This document shows, in pieces, positions 16,007 to 25,644 of a stretch of 39,684 nt of DNA. The notes below the pieces were generated by a model. The model was given only the letters and a program-made list of their open reading frames with translations, had not been told where the DNA came from and did not search any database. Source of the stretch: Candidatus Anaerobiospirillum pullicola (GTDB lineage Bacteria; Pseudomonadota; Gammaproteobacteria; Enterobacterales; Succinivibrionaceae); contig JAHLFE010000006.1 of NCBI GenBank assembly GCA_018884035.1, positions 1-39,684 of the forward strand. Reading direction: 5' to 3'. The position numbers and the translations under genes are program-made. Numbering within the stretch: position 1 is the first letter of the stretch; each line of letters starts with the position of its first letter.

Positions 16007-18976
16007 ATGAGCAAAACAGACGACGACAGCAAGACTGTCCCTAAAACTAAAAAGAGCACGAGCTCCTCGCGCTCCAAGCGTAGCAAGAAAGTAGAAACCA
16101 CGGACACTACTGCTGCTGCCGCCGCTGTGGCTCCTGAGGCCACGCCTAAAGAGAACGCACGCCGCAAAGCTCCTGAGGATTCCTCTCAATCAGCTCAGGC
16201 GTCCTCAAGTGCGGAGGAAAAAAGCTTGGCTAAAGATAGCCGCAGTCAAAACTCTAACGGAAACGCCGATGACACCGTCTCCGTGAACCCTGAGCCAATC
16301 ATTGGCACCTACCCTCTCATTACGCTGCGCTCCATTATCATTACCCCTGCTGCCAATGTGCAGCTGATCGCAGCCCGTGATAATACCGTCCAAGCCCTGC
16401 AAGGGTGCTTGGAAAAAAAGAGTGATGTCGCTGTCTTCTCCCAGATGTCGGATGTGGATATCCGCCCTGGCAAAGAGAATTTAAGCCGCGTGGGTATCCT
16501 TGCCCATGTGGTCAGCGGCGCCTTTAATGACAAGGAGCAATACCGCTCCACCATTCGCGGCTTTGAACGTATCATCATTCGCCGCATTATCGATCGCCCA
16601 GACAGCATCGTGCGCCACGCCGAAGTGGAGATCTTAAAGCAGCCTGAGGTCGATCCTAATACCGCTAAGCGCTACTGCGAAGCCTTACGCGCGGCCTTAG
16701 ACCACGCCCTTGACATGCAAAAGCAGGGCGGTCGCACCATCATCGATAAGGGCATCCCTCCGGAGCTGATTGCCAACATCCGTGAGCAGGACAACTTAAG
16801 CGATCTGGCCGACGGCTTAGCGCAGATCCTGCTCCTGCAGTACTTTGATAAGAAGTACGTGCTGGAGACCTTAGATCCAGTGATGCGTGCTAAGGCGCTC
16901 ATTGCCTTCTTGAACAACTTCTCCTACAAGGCCGAGGTTGACAAGAAGATCGCCGAAGATGCCCGCGCGGCTATGGATCGCAGCCAGCGTGACTTCTACT
17001 TAAACGAGCAACTCAAGGCCATTAAGCGCGAGCTTAATATTCAGGTCGACGATAGCTCGGATATCGAGGAGTACCGCCAGCGTATCAACTCCTTAGATGC
17101 GCCAATTGAGGTGATCAACCGCCTGCAAAAGGAAGTCTCGCGCTTATCGATCATGTCGATGAACAGCGGCGAGAACGCCATGGTGCGCAATTACCTCGAC
17201 ACCTTGCTCTCCATCCCATGGAAGAAGAGCTCGCCTATTAACAAGGATTTGAGCAAGGCCCGCGACATCCTCGAGCAAGACCACTATGGCTTAAAGAAGG
17301 TCAAGGATCGCATCCTTGAGTTCTTAGCGGTGCAGACCCGTCGTGAGCATATCGATGTCCACGGTCAGATCCTGTGCTTAATGGGCCCTCCTGGTATTGG
17401 TAAGACCTCGCTGGCTGCTTCTATTGCTAAGGCCACGGGACGTAAGTACGTGCGTGTAGCTTTAGGTGGTATGTATGACGAGTCCGAGATTCGCGGACAC
17501 CGTCGTACCTACATCGGCGCTATGCCAGGTCGTATCATTCAGGGCATGGTCAAGTGCGGTGTTAATAACCCATTGTTCCTGCTCGATGAGATCGACAAGA
17601 TCTCTTCTAGCAACTACCACGGCGATATTGCTTCGGCTCTGTTAGAGGTGTTAGACCCAGAGCAGAACAACAGCTTTAATGACAACTACGTGGACTTAGA
17701 GTACGACCTCTCCCACGTGTTCTTTATCGCCACGGCTAACAGCTACAACATTCCGCCTGCACTGCGGGATCGTATGGAAATCATCGACCTGTCGAGCTAC
17801 ACCGCCGATGAGAAGTTCCATATTGCCCGTGAGCACCTGCTGCCCAAGCAGATTGAGAAGAATGCCTTAAGCCCTGAGGAGTTCGACATCAGCGATGAGG
17901 GCTTAAACGAGCTGATCGTGCACTACACCTTAGAGGCGGGTGTGCGTAGCTTAGAGCGCATCATTGCGGAGTTGTGCCGTAAGGTGGTGAAGGATCTGAT
18001 GATCAACCCACCTAAGGATGTGCCTGAGGGAGAGGCACACAAGACGGTGCTGGGTGTCGAGGAGATTAAGAAGCTCATAGGTCCAAAGCGCTACGACTTT
18101 ACCTCCAAGCTCAAGGACAACCGTGTGGGTGTGGTCAATGGCCTCTCGGTCAGCTCTGTCGGTGGCGACATGCTGCAAGTTGAGGTGGTGGCCAATGAGG
18201 GCAAGGGCTCGCACCTACTCACTGGTCAGTTAGGCTCGGTGATGAAGGAGTCGGTCTTTGCGGCTATTGCGTGGGTGCGCTCGCACGCACGCGAGTTCTC
18301 CTTAGCGCCTGACTTCTACCAGAATGTGGACTTAAACGTCCACTTCCCTGAAGGCGCCATTAAGAAGGATGGCCCATCTGCGGGTAGTGCCACGGTGACG
18401 GCCATTGTCTCGGCTTTAACCAACAATCCAGTGCGCTCGGATGTGGCTATGACCGGTGAGATCACCTTACGTGGTGACGTCTTAGCCATTGGTGGCTTAA
18501 AGGAGAAGCTTTTAGCCGCTTTACGTGGTGGCGTGAAGACGGTGTGCATTCCACAGGAGAATGAAAAGGATCTGTGGGACATTCCGGAGAACGTGACCAC
18601 GGGATTGAAGATTGTGCCGGTCAAGACCATTGACGAGGTACTGGACATTGCCCTTGAGAACAAGCCACGCAAGTGGAAGCCAACGACGCTGCCGCTGTGG
18701 ACTTTAGCCGATTACGAGGAGCGCGAGAAGAAGCGCAAGCTGCGTGATGAGGCTGAAGAGCGCAAGTTCTACATGGACATTAAGGACGGCTCGGAGGGAG
18801 CGATTAAGGAGATTAAGAACTCCGAGGAGCCACCCGCGACGCCAAAGCCAACACGCCGTCGTCGCTCTCGCAATGAGGACGAGCCACGTGAGGACATGCC
18901 TGAGGAGCGTCCTGATGGTGGTGAGCCACCAGTGATGCCACAGGTAGCACCGCTGGAGCCTACTGCTGACAAGTAG
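16007..18976 (+). CDS. lon: Lon ATP-dependent protease with disordered N- and C-terminal extensions
   Basis: A homohexameric AAA+ serine protease that removes misfolded and regulatory proteins in the cytoplasm. The 989 residues exceed E. coli's 784. Residues 1-95 are a Ser/Lys/Ala-rich extension (KKSTSSSRSKRSKK, TTAAAAAVAPEA) ahead of the substrate-binding LON domain (PLITLRSIIITP onward). The ATPase has Walker A GPPGIGKT (460-467) and Walker B LFLLDEID (523-530). The protease domain has the dyad Ser791 (KDGPSAGSA) and Lys834 (GGLKEKLLAA), spaced 43 apart as in E. coli. Residues from about 885 to 989 form a charged tail ending in RRRRSRNEDEP and Pro/Glu-rich sequence. The ATG lacks a strong ribosome site. 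The gene follows clpX at 731 bp. Confidence 0.96.
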   Translation: MSKTDDDSKTVPKTKKSTSSSRSKRSKKVETTDTTAAAAAVAPEATPKENARRKAPEDSSQSAQASSSAEEKSLAKDSRSQNSNGNADDTVSVNPEPIIGTYPLITLRSIIITPAANVQLIAARDNTVQALQGCLEKKSDVAVFSQMSDVDIRPGKENLSRVGILAHVVSGAFNDKEQYRSTIRGFERIIIRRIIDRPDSIVRHAEVEILKQPEVDPNTAKRYCEALRAALDHALDMQKQGGRTIIDKGIPPELIANIREQDNLSDLADGLAQILLLQYFDKKYVLETLDPVMRAKALIAFLNNFSYKAEVDKKIAEDARAAMDRSQRDFYLNEQLKAIKRELNIQVDDSSDIEEYRQRINSLDAPIEVINRLQKEVSRLSIMSMNSGENAMVRNYLDTLLSIPWKKSSPINKDLSKARDILEQDHYGLKKVKDRILEFLAVQTRREHIDVHGQILCLMGPPGIGKTSLAASIAKATGRKYVRVALGGMYDESEIRGHRRTYIGAMPGRIIQGMVKCGVNNPLFLLDEIDKISSSNYHGDIASALLEVLDPEQNNSFNDNYVDLEYDLSHVFFIATANSYNIPPALRDRMEIIDLSSYTADEKFHIAREHLLPKQIEKNALSPEEFDISDEGLNELIVHYTLEAGVRSLERIIAELCRKVVKDLMINPPKDVPEGEAHKTVLGVEEIKKLIGPKRYDFTSKLKDNRVGVVNGLSVSSVGGDMLQVEVVANEGKGSHLLTGQLGSVMKESVFAAIAWVRSHAREFSLAPDFYQNVDLNVHFPEGAIKKDGPSAGSATVTAIVSALTNNPVRSDVAMTGEITLRGDVLAIGGLKEKLLAALRGGVKTVCIPQENEKDLWDIPENVTTGLKIVPVKTIDEVLDIALENKPRKWKPTTLPLWTLADYEEREKKRKLRDEAEERKFYMDIKDGSEGAIKEIKNSEEPPATPKPTRRRRSRNEDEPREDMPEERPDGGEPPVMPQVAPLEPTADK

Positions 18977-19041
18977 GCCGTTACAGGAGGCGTCTTTTAG
19001 GGCGCTTCCTAGCAACAGACGTTGCAGATTACTGCACATAT

Positions 19042-19072
19042 GAAAAAGGCCGCTTCATGCGGCCTTTAGCGT
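19042..19072 (+). terminator. Strong terminator after lon, possibly bidirectional
   Basis: AAAGGCCGC (19045-19053) pairs perfectly with GCGGCCTTT (19059-19067) around TTCAT. It lies about 70 bp after lon and has A and T runs at its two sides, so it may also stop the convergent minus-strand gene. Confidence 0.8.
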
Positions 19073-19201
19073 ATTTAGGGGGTGTTGCAACGCTTAATCG
19101 CTTGGGAGTACGGTGCTGGTGACCTTATTAGATGTGGCTTGGTAGCAACTCCAAGAGGACGTCAGATCGCCTGTCTTAGGCAGGACTTAAAGGCTACTGT
19201 G

Positions 19202-21550
19202 CTACTGATGGTTATTTTGGGGATCTTGTGGGGGTACAGTCGATTCTGCTTTTGGCTGCACCTGCGCCCCTTGTGGCACTTGCTGTACAGGTACAATTTG
19301 AGCTCCTTGCTGTAGTAATTGCAGACCTTGTAGCAATTGCGTCAATTGCTGCGCTTGTACCGCTTGAGGCTCTTGTTGCACAGGTGCCCCTTGAGTAGCC
19401 TGTTGCGCATGTGCCCCTTGAGTAGCCTGTTGCACAGGTGCTCCTTGTGTAGTCTGTTGCACAAGGGCCCCTTGATTAGCTTGCTGCATAGGAACTATTT
19501 GAGTCCCTTGCAGTAATTGCAGAGCTTGTAGCAGCTGCAGCAATTGCTGCACTTGCGCTGCTTGTGACTCTTGCTGCACTGGTAATATTTGAGCTCCTTG
19601 CAGTAACTGCAGAGCTTGTTGCAACTGCAGCAATTGCTGCGCTTGAGCTACCGATTGCAACAGCGACACTTGAGGCACTTGAGCTCCTTGTGGTATTTGC
19701 TGTCCTTGCCCCCATAATTGCTGTAAGGACTGCACTGACCCCCTTGGCTGCACCTGCTGTTGCGTGCCAATATTCAAAGGTTCAATGAAGCCTTCAGTGC
19801 GCTTTAGGCCGCCAGATGCCGCTGGAGCAATAGTACGCCACGCACAGATCTGCCGGTATTTGTCGCAAATCACCAAAGCCACACCAGTAACCGGTTTGCC
19901 TTTGCCCATGTGATTACTGCCATAACCTCTGCTTATCATCTGCTGCTCAGCCACATCTAACATCGAGTGCTGATCGTCTTTAGTAGAAGTAGCTTTGCTC
20001 AGGCGCTTGAGTTCAAAAACGTAGATGTGATCTTTGGTCTTAGCCACGAAGTCACTGCGGCCAAGGTTGTTTTCATCCTCGCGGTCAGTTTCAATCTTCT
20101 TAGAGCGCAGAGCCTGATCTAAGAAGAAAGCGTATAAGACCTCCTTGGCGTCATGCAGGATGCTGTAGCCAATCTTGCATAAGCCGAGGTTGAGCTGCAT
20201 ACATGTCTGCTCCATATCACCCTTAAGCAAGAAGTGTTGTGCCCTAGCGTTAGCCTTGTCAAGCTCACTGATTTTCTGCTCATCGAATCCCAGCAAGTAT
20301 TTGGTTAATACTGGGACAAAGACGTCTTCCACATCTTTGTTGGTAATGCCGCAGGTAAATTTGCGCTTCTCAGGAGGTTCTGGCTCATCATCAGAGTCAA
20401 GCTCATTCCCAGCGATAGACAGGATGGAGAAATAGCCTGCGTGTACCAATAGCTGCTTAAACTTTACCTTGCCAAAGCAGTTGGCCTCAGTGATTTCCTG
20501 ATACGACAAAGTGAACCGTTGCTGACAAATTTGCTCAAGCTCAGCAGCTTCCAGCGTATGTTCGCGCAAGTAAGAGATTAACGCCAATCTAGCATCAGCG
20601 CTTTCCATCCAGAAGGAGCCAAAGTAAGGCACATCTGTCGGCGATTTCACCAAAGAGAAGAACTTGTTAATGGCATACGGGCAATACACCTTGACCGAAG
20701 CATTTTCATCAAAGCAAAAACCGTCATAGTGCACCCGCAGCCGCTCAAACAGCTCATCCTTAGTGAGGTGCAGCCGCTCGCACGCCAGAGGAATATATTT
20801 CGCAAAGGCGTGCTCGATATCATCTTGGGTATAGCCCAGCAAATCTGCAAAGTCAGGATCCATGCTCAGGTCTTGGATATCCTGCTGCCCCGATAATAAG
20901 GAGTTTTCACGGTAGCGCATGATGCCAGTGACCAAAACAAAGCGCAGATTAGGCACGCCACAAAGCCAAGAGTAGAAATCCCTCAGCACACCTTTGGCGA
21001 CCTTGAAAGCGTCTTCCTTATCAAGGTTGTTGTATAGAGGGCTGTCCCACTCATCGATCAGGAATACCAACTTGTGCTTTTTGGCAATCTTGGTAAACCT
21101 GCCTAAAAACCCAGTAAGAACCTCGTTGCGATCAAAGCTCTCCACCTCAGGAAAGCCTGCATCACTGAAAGTATTAATGAGTGCAGATTTAAGCGACTGC
21201 TCGAACTTGCTGAGATCTTCCCCTGCGATTTCGTTAAAAGACAGGCGTATGACAGGATAGGTACGATCCTTGTCCTCAGGCCAGAGATCGTAAATCTTTG
21301 TGCCTGCAAAACGGCTCGTGCCGTGGGTAAAAAGCTCCTCAAGCATAGAGCACAGGGTAGATTTACCCATGCGGCGTGGACGGGCAAAGAACACTAAGGG
21401 ACAAGCCACCAAATCTGCAATTTTGGCGGTCTTATCAACGATCAAGAAGTTGCCGTCCGTTAGCATGTCCCAATGAGAAACTCCCAGTGGAATTTTGGGC
21501 AAGGCTTTCAGTACTTCTGCATCTTTTCCGGCTAATGGAAGTTTTTCCAT
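19202..21550 (-). CDS. AAA-ATPase-like / PD-(D/E)XK nuclease-fold protein with Gln-rich repeat tail
   Basis: Residues 20-300 match the 'predicted AAA-ATPase' family expanded in gut bacteria: VDKTAKIADLV, a degenerate Walker A ARPRRMGKSTL (56-66), Walker B LVFLIDEWDSP (161-171) and FVLVTGIMRY. Residues 455-520 hold a PD-(D/E)XK-type motif, GRSDFVAKTKD followed by VFELKR (Asp500, Glu513, Lys515). The family's cellular role is not established. Residues 596-782 are an unusual tail of Gln/Leu/Ala/Val repeats (QQLLQLLQALQLLQG, TQGAPVQQA), encoded by tandem DNA. AGGAG lies five bases before the ATG. It is a single gene, convergent with lon, and looks intact. Confidence 0.85.
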   Translation of the reverse strand: MEKLPLAGKDAEVLKALPKIPLGVSHWDMLTDGNFLIVDKTAKIADLVACPLVFFARPRRMGKSTLCSMLEELFTHGTSRFAGTKIYDLWPEDKDRTYPVIRLSFNEIAGEDLSKFEQSLKSALINTFSDAGFPEVESFDRNEVLTGFLGRFTKIAKKHKLVFLIDEWDSPLYNNLDKEDAFKVAKGVLRDFYSWLCGVPNLRFVLVTGIMRYRENSLLSGQQDIQDLSMDPDFADLLGYTQDDIEHAFAKYIPLACERLHLTKDELFERLRVHYDGFCFDENASVKVYCPYAINKFFSLVKSPTDVPYFGSFWMESADARLALISYLREHTLEAAELEQICQQRFTLSYQEITEANCFGKVKFKQLLVHAGYFSILSIAGNELDSDDEPEPPEKRKFTCGITNKDVEDVFVPVLTKYLLGFDEQKISELDKANARAQHFLLKGDMEQTCMQLNLGLCKIGYSILHDAKEVLYAFFLDQALRSKKIETDREDENNLGRSDFVAKTKDHIYVFELKRLSKATSTKDDQHSMLDVAEQQMISRGYGSNHMGKGKPVTGVALVICDKYRQICAWRTIAPAASGGLKRTEGFIEPLNIGTQQQVQPRGSVQSLQQLWGQGQQIPQGAQVPQVSLLQSVAQAQQLLQLQQALQLLQGAQILPVQQESQAAQVQQLLQLLQALQLLQGTQIVPMQQANQGALVQQTTQGAPVQQATQGAHAQQATQGAPVQQEPQAVQAQQLTQLLQGLQLLQQGAQIVPVQQVPQGAQVQPKAESTVPPQDPQNNHQ
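19225..19755 (-). repeat. Nested tandem repeats coding the Gln-rich tail
   Basis: Short units of about 30 bp (CTTGAGTAGCCTGTTGCGCA and TGTGCCCC on the plus strand, near 19391-19460) lie between longer units with TTTGAGCTCCTTGCAGTAA or close variants near 19300, 19500 and 19590. Unit lengths appear to be multiples of three, so copy changes would alter tail length without a frameshift. Confidence 0.75.
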
Positions 21551-21946
21551 GGCACTCCTGCTCCTTGCGACTCTTGGCTTGAATACGATCCCAAGACGGA
21601 CTTAAAGGTAGCGTCCGGATGTCCCGTGTTTGTCACCTGTGAGAGGTTTCCTCACCTGTTACAGCCATTCTACCCTAAGAGAAAGAGACGGGCTTCTACC
21701 AAACAAGCGAGCGGCTGTTATGGTCATGCAAGAGCTAAATGTTGGCTCCTGCTCCAAGCTCAGATACTCAGCTGAGGTGCTTCAGTGCCAGACTTACCTC
21801 TTTACCTCAAAGTAACCACCAGATAGCACCGCAAAGCGGTGTCCTACCTCAAGTACCAGCCGCCACAGTGCGTAGGTGATGGGAAAAACGCGCGCTCCTC
21901 TCAGGTAAACGGCGCATCCGGCGTAGCTTTTGTGTTACCGCCTCAA

Positions 21947-21977
21947 ACAAAAAGGCCCCGCACATTGCGAGGCCTCA
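21947..21977 (-). terminator. Terminator after sppA
   Basis: Read on the minus strand, GGCCTCGC and GCGGGGCC pair (one G-T wobble) around AATGT and are followed by TTTTTGTTTG. It is about 45 bp past the sppA stop. Confidence 0.75.
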
Positions 21978-22020
21978 ATTAGGGAGTAGGGGGAGTGAGT
22001 AGGGTAGCGTCAGAGTGCTG

Positions 22021-24996
22021 TTACATCTTTGGCTCAGTTAAAGGCGAGATCGCCATTAAGCTTGGGTTCTGACCCTGCGCTGCTACCGCCTTTAAGAACT
22101 TGCTCTGCTCACGTACTTCCATCAGGCTATACGTCAGCTCATCTGGCAGGAACTTAGCCGATAAACCAAAAAGGATTTGCTCTAAGCCCGTGCCCATATT
22201 GCTCTCACCAGGGGCATAGTGCTGCACATGCAGGTCACCGTCTTTAATCTGGGCTGCAGTCGCTGCGTACTTAATGGCATCTTGGAGGTCGCCTAACTCA
22301 TCCACCAAGCCAATCGATTGTGCATCGTCAGCAAGGAAGATCTGGCCCTCAGCAAAGATTTCGTACTCATTGACCTTTAAGCCACGATTGCGGGCTACCA
22401 GCTCAATAAAGTTGCGGTAGGTGTTTTCCACCGACAGCGACAGCATGCGCTGCTGCGTTGCAGGCATCTCGTCAGCAATAGCCGTCAGCGCTAAGTCGTT
22501 GGTCACCACGCCATCTTGGTAAGCACCATAGCGGTTAAGCAGACGGTGTGCTCCAAAGCCAATACCAAAAACGCCAATGGAGCCTGTAATAGTGCTTGGG
22601 GTGGCAAAAATGGTGTCAGCTTGTGAGGCAATCCAGTAGGCACCCGACGCGGCCGTACCATTCATCGACACAATGAGAGGCTTGCCTGAGCTCTGATAGA
22701 GCTCGAGGGCACGGCGGATCTTTTCTGAGGCAATGACGCTACCACCAGGGCTATTGAGGTAGAGCACCACCGCACCGACGCTCTCGTCGTTTTGCGCCTC
22801 CTCAATAAGAGGGGCGACATTGTCGTAGGTAAAGGCATTGACGTTATCACTAATATCCGTGATTTCACCGACACCGTAAATCACCGCCACCTTATTGCCT
22901 AAGACCTTTAAGCGGCCGGTAGTGCGGGTGCTACCACTATTGCTTGTGCTCGAGCTGCTGCTACGGGCACTGGCGACATCACCACCTTGCTGGAGCGCAG
23001 GCTCGCTTTGGTTGGTAGCTGGATTTTCTTGCGCTACCTTAAAGTGCGTGGTGCTCGTATTAGCAGTATGGGTAGCTTTAGCGGTGGCATCAGAGATCAC
23101 CGCCGCTAAGTATGAGGTGCCCGCAGTTAAGGTCTCGACCAGAGTCGAACCTAAGGACGTATTGCCCTTATTGTCACTGCCATCACTGCTCACTGTCGCA
23201 GCTGTAAGCAGCGCCGAGGTGAGCGTCTTCGCCGCATGCGTCAGCTGCGCACTTTCTAAGCTCTGTAAAGCTGCGGTCTGGGTTGGTACCTCAATTTGCG
23301 AGAGGCTGCCCACGCGGTTGTTACCCGTAGTCTTAAAGTGATGGCGTAAGAGGTAGTCCTGATAGGTGATAATCGCAGGGCGATATGGCGCCTCGGCGTC
23401 CACATTGACCTCGCGGCTTAACTCCATTAAGTACTGGTCAGCAGACTTAACCTCATCTACCAGTCCCTGCACCTTTTGCATTTCTGGCAGGTCGCCCTTA
23501 AATTGCTCCAGCCACTGTACGTAGGTGGTTGCAGCAGGTAAGAGTGTTGGGGTCTTAATCATGCGCTCTTTAATTACGGAACGCTGGTAAATATCCCATG
23601 ACTTAAAGGCAATGGCCTGATACTCGCGACGCACATCAGCGGACATGCCATTTAACATGAAAGGCTCGACTGCACTCTTAAAGTGACCAGCGCGGAAGAT
23701 ATAAGGCGTGATCTCAAAGCGCTCGAGCAGATCCTTAAAGTACAGTGAGGACAGGGCAATACCTCGCATGTTGACGCCACCTAAGCTATCGACAATGATC
23801 TTGTCGGCATGGGTCGCTAAGGCATAGGCCGTTTGCGAGATATTGAGGCCTAAGACTACCACCTCACGCGCATTGTCCTTACCCTTGGCGATGTCCATGG
23901 CTTTGCCAATACGCTCGGCCATGGATAGGGTGAGAGGCCCCATACCCTCTAAAGAGATCACCACCTTTTTAATGGAGCTGTCGTCCGCCACCAGCTTTAA
24001 GGCGTTTTCAATGGCGACAATTTCATGGCTCTGGCGGCCATAGAGGGAGAACTCCAACTGGCGCTGTAAGGAGCTCAGTTGCGAGGAACCAAAAGGAATC
24101 TCAGAGATGGCACCATTGAGGTCAAAGTACAGCACCTCAGCCTGTAAGGCGGAGGCAGAAATCTCGGAGATACCGCTGTCGCTACCAAAGAAGAGGCCGC
24201 TCTCTTGAATCGACTGTACAAGGGTGTAGGCACCAAAGAAAAAGAAGATTAAGAGCAGGAAGATGAGGTTAAAGACGAGGTTGCGGATAAAGGTAATGAC
24301 CGAGCCGATGCCCAAGAGCAGATTGCACAGAGCACCGTGACGTGGGCGGCGGCGCAGCTCGTATAAGTCCCATGGCACATTGACCATGGCTGCACTAGGG
24401 CCATTAGGCGCGATGCCATTAAAGCCACCGCCGTAATTACCACCGTAATTACCACCGCCATTAAAGTTGCCACCACCGTAGCTGCCGCCACCACCGGTAT
24501 AACCGCCACCACCTGCGTAGCTACCGCCACCGGCGTAGCCGCCAGTATTGCCATAGTTGCTGCTGCCGCCGCGATAGCCACTGTTTTGATTTTGCTGATA
24601 TCCGTTATCACGGAAGCGGTCATTGCTAAAGCGATTGTTACCGCGATAGCCGTCATCGTCATCACGATACTTGCGCCAGTCATCATCGGCGTTATTGTTA
24701 TAGCCGGTGCTATTGTTGCCCGTGTTAGTGCCATTAGCGGCAGCGGCGCTTTGCTGGCTATTGTCTTTGCGATGAAAGAAGCGACCAAAGCCCTTAGCTT
24801 TGCTCGGCTCACTTGCTGGCGCCGTTGACGCTTGATTTACGTTGTCGTCATCGTCGGCAAAGCGATTACGGGAGTAGTTGTTGGTACTCTGCGTAGTGTT
24901 ACGGAAGGATGAGTTACCGTAATTGTTGCGGGAAAAGGAGCTTTGCGGGCCACGGTTGTTACGTGATCCTTGATTGTTACCCCGAAAATCGCTCAT
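22021..24996 (-). CDS. sppA: SppA (protease IV) with prion-like N-terminal domain and internal insert
   Basis: SppA degrades cleaved signal peptides at the inner membrane. The start at 24996 has GAGGAA about nine bases upstream and gives 991 residues versus 618 in E. coli. The catalytic dyad is clear: Lys440 in GHFKSAVEPF and Ser784 in NGTAASGAYWIASQA, followed by PSTITGSIGVFG. One membrane helix lies at about 235-260. Residues 1-200 are a Gly/Asn/Tyr/Arg/Ser-rich low-complexity domain (RGNNQGSRNNRG, GGYAGGGSYAGGGGYTGGG) ahead of a basic RRRPRH patch, and should face the cytoplasm. A second insert of about 130 residues (565-695) between the two protease halves is Ser/Thr/Ala-rich. The fold is the tandem duplicated type with a cleft formed by both halves. 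It is a single gene with its own terminator. Confidence 0.93.
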   Translation of the reverse strand: MSDFRGNNQGSRNNRGPQSSFSRNNYGNSSFRNTTQSTNNYSRNRFADDDDNVNQASTAPASEPSKAKGFGRFFHRKDNSQQSAAAANGTNTGNNSTGYNNNADDDWRKYRDDDDGYRGNNRFSNDRFRDNGYQQNQNSGYRGGSSNYGNTGGYAGGGSYAGGGGYTGGGGSYGGGNFNGGGNYGGNYGGGFNGIAPNGPSAAMVNVPWDLYELRRRPRHGALCNLLLGIGSVITFIRNLVFNLIFLLLIFFFFGAYTLVQSIQESGLFFGSDSGISEISASALQAEVLYFDLNGAISEIPFGSSQLSSLQRQLEFSLYGRQSHEIVAIENALKLVADDSSIKKVVISLEGMGPLTLSMAERIGKAMDIAKGKDNAREVVVLGLNISQTAYALATHADKIIVDSLGGVNMRGIALSSLYFKDLLERFEITPYIFRAGHFKSAVEPFMLNGMSADVRREYQAIAFKSWDIYQRSVIKERMIKTPTLLPAATTYVQWLEQFKGDLPEMQKVQGLVDEVKSADQYLMELSREVNVDAEAPYRPAIITYQDYLLRHHFKTTGNNRVGSLSQIEVPTQTAALQSLESAQLTHAAKTLTSALLTAATVSSDGSDNKGNTSLGSTLVETLTAGTSYLAAVISDATAKATHTANTSTTHFKVAQENPATNQSEPALQQGGDVASARSSSSSTSNSGSTRTTGRLKVLGNKVAVIYGVGEITDISDNVNAFTYDNVAPLIEEAQNDESVGAVVLYLNSPGGSVIASEKIRRALELYQSSGKPLIVSMNGTAASGAYWIASQADTIFATPSTITGSIGVFGIGFGAHRLLNRYGAYQDGVVTNDLALTAIADEMPATQQRMLSLSVENTYRNFIELVARNRGLKVNEYEIFAEGQIFLADDAQSIGLVDELGDLQDAIKYAATAAQIKDGDLHVQHYAPGESNMGTGLEQILFGLSAKFLPDELTYSLMEVREQSKFLKAVAAQGQNPSLMAISPLTEPKM

Positions 24997-25216
24997 ACAG
25001 CTATTTTCCTCAAGAAACGTCGCAGTGACTACAAGGGAGGGGCCTAGAGGCGGCACGGCCGTAGGAATGGCAGCCTAGAGGCGAAGTCATTGTAGCAAAA
25101 GAGCTTTACTCTTACAGCGCACTGTCACCTACTGGGGAGTTTTTTCCGCGCCAAAGGCAGGGAGAGCTAAGGTAAAGCGCACAGGCAGATTAAGGGGCGA
25201 GCGCTGTAAGGAGAGC

Positions 25217-25442
25217 GCTTTTCTCCTTGTTCATGCAGAGTAGTTTCCCCACTGTTATTGGCTTAAAATCGGCCTTTGAGGCGGGGTTAAGATCCTTGCT
25301 GCAGAAACCTGATAGGGAGTATCAAGTGGCTCTACCGCGACGTATCTCTGAGGTGGGGGCATGGCAAGTAGCTGTGCTCTCAGCAAGTAGCTGTGCTCTC
25401 AGCAAGTAGCTGTGCTTCCACATGGGTAAAATGCGCTCGCTG
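25217..25442 (-). repeat. Dispersed repeat C, inverted copy with internal triplication
   Basis: The reverse complement of the copies at 27088-27275 and 36687-36868, sharing ATTGGCTTAAAATCGGCCTT, GCAGAAACCTGATA and CGCGACGTATCTCTG. Unlike them, AGCAAGTAGCTGTGCT with its flanks is present three times in tandem (about 25364-25413), a local expansion. Confidence 0.8.
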
Positions 25443-25644
25443 TAAGCTTTACCACCACCACTACCAGCCGCACGGTAACCAACCCCAGAGCATGGGGGAG
25501 GCTCCTGAGCATATCGCTGCTGTACTGCTACTGATCGCGGAGATAACAGTGCAAAAGGCTGCGTCGCTGGTGCGCGGCAGGAGGTGGTGTCGGTCTGCTT
25601 CTGCGCACGTGGCTCGTCCGTGCGTAATTGCCGTATGGGGAGAT

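Noticed and set aside
24249-24812. 187-codon alternative frame within the sppA N-terminal region
   Set aside because: A shadow of the Gly/Asn-rich repeat coding sequence; the sppA frame continues unbroken into the conserved protease.
25227-25409. Apparent conserved small protein (VIGLKSAFE) shared with 36720-36908
   Set aside because: Both lie inside repeat C, and the third copy (27088-27275) breaks the frame, so the similarity reflects DNA repeat identity.
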